DNA from: Bacillus sp. E(2018)
Lineage (GTDB): Bacteria; Bacillota; Bacilli; Bacillales; Fictibacillaceae
Direction of reading: 5' to 3'
NCBI RefSeq assembly: GCF_005503015.1
Contig: NZ_SCOL01000004.1
Location: 62,001-126,000 of the forward strand
Length of the DNA stretch: 64,000 nt
Below the pieces are notes generated by a model that made no database searches, was not told where the DNA came from, and worked only from the letters and a program-made list of their open reading frames with translations. Shown one piece after another: positions 61,539 through 64,000 of this stretch; the first letter of the stretch is position 1, and each line of letters opens with the position of its first letter. A program made the position numbers and the translations under genes.

Positions 61539-61572
61539 AAAAAGGCATATCCAAAGAGATATGTCTTTTTTG
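61539..61572 (+). terminator. Terminator of the DinB gene
   Basis: AAAAAGGCATATC pairs with GATATGTCTTTTT, T-rich end. Confidence 0.85.
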
Positions 61573-61613
61573 TTACGTTTAAACCGATCTCTGCAAAAGT
61601 TATAGAAGAGTGA

Positions 61614-61641
61614 TTGACAAGCTGCTTGTCCACCATGTAAT
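61614..61641 (+). promoter_or_regulatory. Promoter of the marR-mmpL pair
   Basis: TTGACA, 16 bases, TGTAAT. Confidence 0.6.
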
Positions 61642-61660
61642 CTAAGTTTGGAAATAGATA

Positions 61661-61675
61661 GTTCAATGATTGAAC
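61661..61675. promoter_or_regulatory. MarR-type operator
   Basis: GTTCAATGATTGAAC is a perfect palindrome with one central base, lying just after the promoter. Likely autoregulatory site of the MarR protein. Confidence 0.65.
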
Positions 61676-61706
61676 AGTTAAAAAAATGAACAAACAGGAG
61701 GTTACC

Positions 61707-62159
61707 ATGTCACAACTATCCATTAAAGAACTTGTTGATCGTTATATTGATCTCACATTTGCCGTTCACAAAAAAGGGGAGTCCCTCGTAAAAGAACAGC
61801 TGCAGAGTGAACTTTCTAATGATCAATTTTATACATTGAAGTATATCTACAAGACAGAGAACTGCACATCAACCGAACTGGCGAAAGTATTTGATGTGAA
61901 AAAAAGCGCGATTACAGCTGTGATCACAAAATTGTGGGATCAAGACTTGATTGAGAGAACGAGAGATCAAAATGATCGCCGCGTCGTTTATCTCACATTA
62001 ACAGAAGCGGGACTCGAGCTTTACAAAAAAACAGAAGAGAGAATCTATAACTTAGTAGAATCCATCATTACTCAGTTTGAAGAGCAAGAAATCAAACAAT
62101 TTATTGAAACGTATGAAAAGATCAATAACATTTTAACAATACTTCAAGAAAAACAATAA
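61707..62159 (+). CDS. MarR family transcriptional regulator
   Basis: 150 residues with a winged helix: STELAKVFDVKKSAITAVITKLWDQDLIERTRDQNDRRVVYLTLTE is split over residues 52-100, flanked by dimerisation helices. CAGGAGG precedes the ATG at 61707. A palindrome upstream and an efflux-type gene 15 bases downstream suggest it represses the transporter. Confidence 0.92.
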   Translation: MSQLSIKELVDRYIDLTFAVHKKGESLVKEQLQSELSNDQFYTLKYIYKTENCTSTELAKVFDVKKSAITAVITKLWDQDLIERTRDQNDRRVVYLTLTEAGLELYKKTEERIYNLVESIITQFEEQEIKQFIETYEKINNILTILQEKQ

Positions 62160-62174
62160 GCGGGGGGAGAAATC

Positions 62175-64000
62175 GTGCGGTTTATTTTAAAACAAAAATG
62201 GCTGGTGATTATAGCGTGGATAGCCGTTGTGGCCGTTCTTATGTTCTCGGCACCTAACATGGCTGAGCTAGTACGAGAAAAAGGACAAGTCGATGTACCA
62301 GACGGCTATTCATCATCATTAGCTTCAGATATTATGAGCGAAGTCCAAGAACAAGAAGGCGGTGGAGATGAGTCTTCGGTAGCACTGGTCTTTACAGATG
62401 AAAAAGGACTTAGCGCAGCAGATAAAAAAGAAGTTGAGCGTGCAATTCGTCAACTTGAAAAAAATAAAGAAGAACTAGGAATCACGGAGATTCTGACTCA
62501 CTTTAATGAAAAAAGTCTGGAGAAACAGTTAGTCTCAAAAGATGGAAACTCTATCTTAACGTCAATAAAAGTAGCTTGGAACGACCGTGAGCCAAGTGAA
62601 GTGAATGAGGCTCTATACAAAACGATAAAAGACAACAAAGTAGACCACTATTACACAAGCAATTGGATGATCAACGAAGATCTTGTAAAAAGTTCTGAAG
62701 AGGGACTTAAAAAAACAGAAGGCATTACAGTTGTTTTCATACTAGGTGTATTGCTCTTAGTATTCAGATCTGTAGTTGCACCACTTATCCCATTGCTAAC
62801 CGTAGGTGTGACGTATCTTGCTTCACAATCTATCGTAGCGATGTTAGTCGATTCGTTCGACTTTCCGATCTCTAACTATACGCAGATCTTTTTAGTTGCT
62901 GTACTGTTTGGAATTGGAACGGATTATTGTATTCTCTTACTAAGTCGATATAAAGAAGAACTAACACTCACAGAAAGTAAAACAGAAGCGATCATCGCAA
63001 CATATCGTCAGGCGGGACGTACTGTTTTCTTTAGTGGATTGGCGGTAATGATTGGATTTGCAGCGATCGGTTTTTCACAATTTATTCTCTATCAATCTGC
63101 AGCAGCTGTTGCGGTTGGTGTAGGTATACTCTTAATAGCACTATTTACGATCGTTCCATTCTTTATGATGGTCTTAGGTCACAAGATCTTTTGGCCATCT
63201 AAGAAAAAAGCGGAGCATGGCGAAAGCAAGCTTTGGGCAATTGCGGGAAACTTTTCGTTAAAGCGTCCGCTGTTGTCGCTCATACTCGTTGCGGTCATTT
63301 GCGTACCTTTTCTTGTAACATACGATGGCAAATTATCGTTTAACTCTTTAGAAGAAATCTCAGGAGATGTTTCATCGATCCAGGCTTTTAATGTGATTGA
63401 AAAAAGCTTTGGAGCGGGAGAATCGATGCCAACAAACATCGTTATAAAAAATGATGAAAGAATGGATTCGACTTCATACATGGAGCTTGCTGAAAAGATT
63501 AGTCAGGAACTAGAAAAGGTTAACCATGTGGATGCGGTAAGATCTGTTTCCAGACCTACTGGCGAACCGGTTGAAGATTTCTTTGTCTACAAGCAGGCTG
63601 AAAACTTAGGTGATGGCCTCGGTGATGGAAAAGAAGGCATTAATAAAATCAGCAGTGGACTTATGGAAGCGAGCGGTGAGTTATCAAAATCTGAACCGCA
63701 GCTGACTGGTGCGACTGACGGCATTCAACAGCTTATCGACGGTACGAGTGCTACTCAATCTGGTTTAAACGAGATTCAAAAAAATCTAGTGAAGATAGAA
63801 GATGGAATCCGAAAAGGAACCCTAGGAGCAGCTGACGCACAAAAGGGACTACAGCAAATAAAGTCCAAACAGCAAGAGCTGCTGAAAGGTTATCAAGCGA
63901 TTCAGCAAGGCTATGAAAAAGCTGGATCAAATCTATCAACAATTCAATCCAACTACGTAAAATTAGGTCAAGGATTAGGAAGCTTAAATTCGGCCTTAGC
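62175..64000 (+). CDS. MMPL family RND-type transporter (3' end outside window)
   Basis: The open frame starts at GTG 62175 (GGGGGGAG upstream) and continues past the edge, 608 codons so far. One N-terminal helix, an external domain, then five helices with VLFGIGTDYCILLLSRYKEEL, the MMPL signature. A second external domain follows, rich in SGL/EGI/KGL-type spaced Gly and Gln, probably a long helical hairpin. Exports drugs, lipids or peptides; substrate unknown. It forms an operon with marR. Confidence 0.9.
   Translation, partial: MRFILKQKWLVIIAWIAVVAVLMFSAPNMAELVREKGQVDVPDGYSSSLASDIMSEVQEQEGGGDESSVALVFTDEKGLSAADKKEVERAIRQLEKNKEELGITEILTHFNEKSLEKQLVSKDGNSILTSIKVAWNDREPSEVNEALYKTIKDNKVDHYYTSNWMINEDLVKSSEEGLKKTEGITVVFILGVLLLVFRSVVAPLIPLLTVGVTYLASQSIVAMLVDSFDFPISNYTQIFLVAVLFGIGTDYCILLLSRYKEELTLTESKTEAIIATYRQAGRTVFFSGLAVMIGFAAIGFSQFILYQSAAAVAVGVGILLIALFTIVPFFMMVLGHKIFWPSKKKAEHGESKLWAIAGNFSLKRPLLSLILVAVICVPFLVTYDGKLSFNSLEEISGDVSSIQAFNVIEKSFGAGESMPTNIVIKNDERMDSTSYMELAEKISQELEKVNHVDAVRSVSRPTGEPVEDFFVYKQAENLGDGLGDGKEGINKISSGLMEASGELSKSEPQLTGATDGIQQLIDGTSATQSGLNEIQKNLVKIEDGIRKGTLGAADAQKGLQQIKSKQQELLKGYQAIQQGYEKAGSNLSTIQSNYVKLGQGLGSLNSAL

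Overview
The window reads as a chromosomal segment of a low-GC, spore-forming Bacillaceae bacterium. The gene order largely follows Bacillus subtilis: yvlBCD; hprK-lgt-yvoD-ppaX-yvoF; hisZGDBHAFI; yvcD-trxB-yvcI-rapZ-glmR-whiA-crh; clpP; sigL-cggR-gapA-pgk-tpiA-gpmI-eno; secG-est-rnr-smpB-ssrA. Shine-Dalgarno sites are strong, GTG and TTG starts are common, and the regulatory signals are Bacillus-type (CtsR, CggR and TRAP sites, a SigB-like promoter, cre-like boxes). The dispersed GC-rich hairpin repeats would suit Fictibacillus or a relative, but the genus is only a guess.

Layout. 1-3300: end of cheW, small membrane proteins and the yvl envelope-stress operon. 3300-4300: no protein gene; two inverted copies of a structured repeat, two terminators and a candidate 6S-like RNA. 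4300-10020: an S4-domain protein, an acetyltransferase, and the hprK operon linking HPr phosphorylation with lipoprotein modification. 10024-10391: terminator, tandem repeat, cre-like box. 10390-16440: proline symporter, small enzymes, a membrane-anchored thioredoxin and a Ca2+/H+ antiporter. 16442-16999: his promoter plus a repeat copy. 17000-23459: complete histidine operon. 23460-23871: terminator and a 20-bp tandem array. 23870-31090: TPR protein, thioredoxin reductase and the rapZ-glmR-whiA-crh cluster; 26539-27035 holds a terminator and a repeat copy. 31100-32890: a lone trpE behind a TRAP-type attenuator. 33030-37700: oxidoreductase, clpP, cold-shock protein (long leader 35250-35437), sigL and a glutaredoxin. 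37870-45290: central glycolytic operon under CggR. 45290-47460: repeats, a 28-residue holin-like toxin, an FHA regulator and two small proteins. 47550-52850: secG, esterases, RNase R, SmpB and tmRNA, covering export, RNA turnover and ribosome rescue. 52800-64000: NERD protein, M42 peptidase, UppP, stress proteins, an EAL-HDOD protein, two luciferase-like oxidoreductases, a DinB protein, and a MarR/MMPL pair cut by the window end; 60644-61008 holds a terminator and repeats.

The coding part is mostly conventional. The less explained content is between genes: (1) a 100-260 bp hairpin repeat (about eight copies, some degenerate) with two alternative but structurally equivalent tips; (2) a REP-like family built on GGGGTCTGACCCC with a covarying second hairpin, one copy of which encodes the C-terminus of TrpE; (3) four unrelated families of 20-21 bp tandem arrays, one of which reads as overlapping seven-codon mini-ORFs behind a Shine-Dalgarno sequence.
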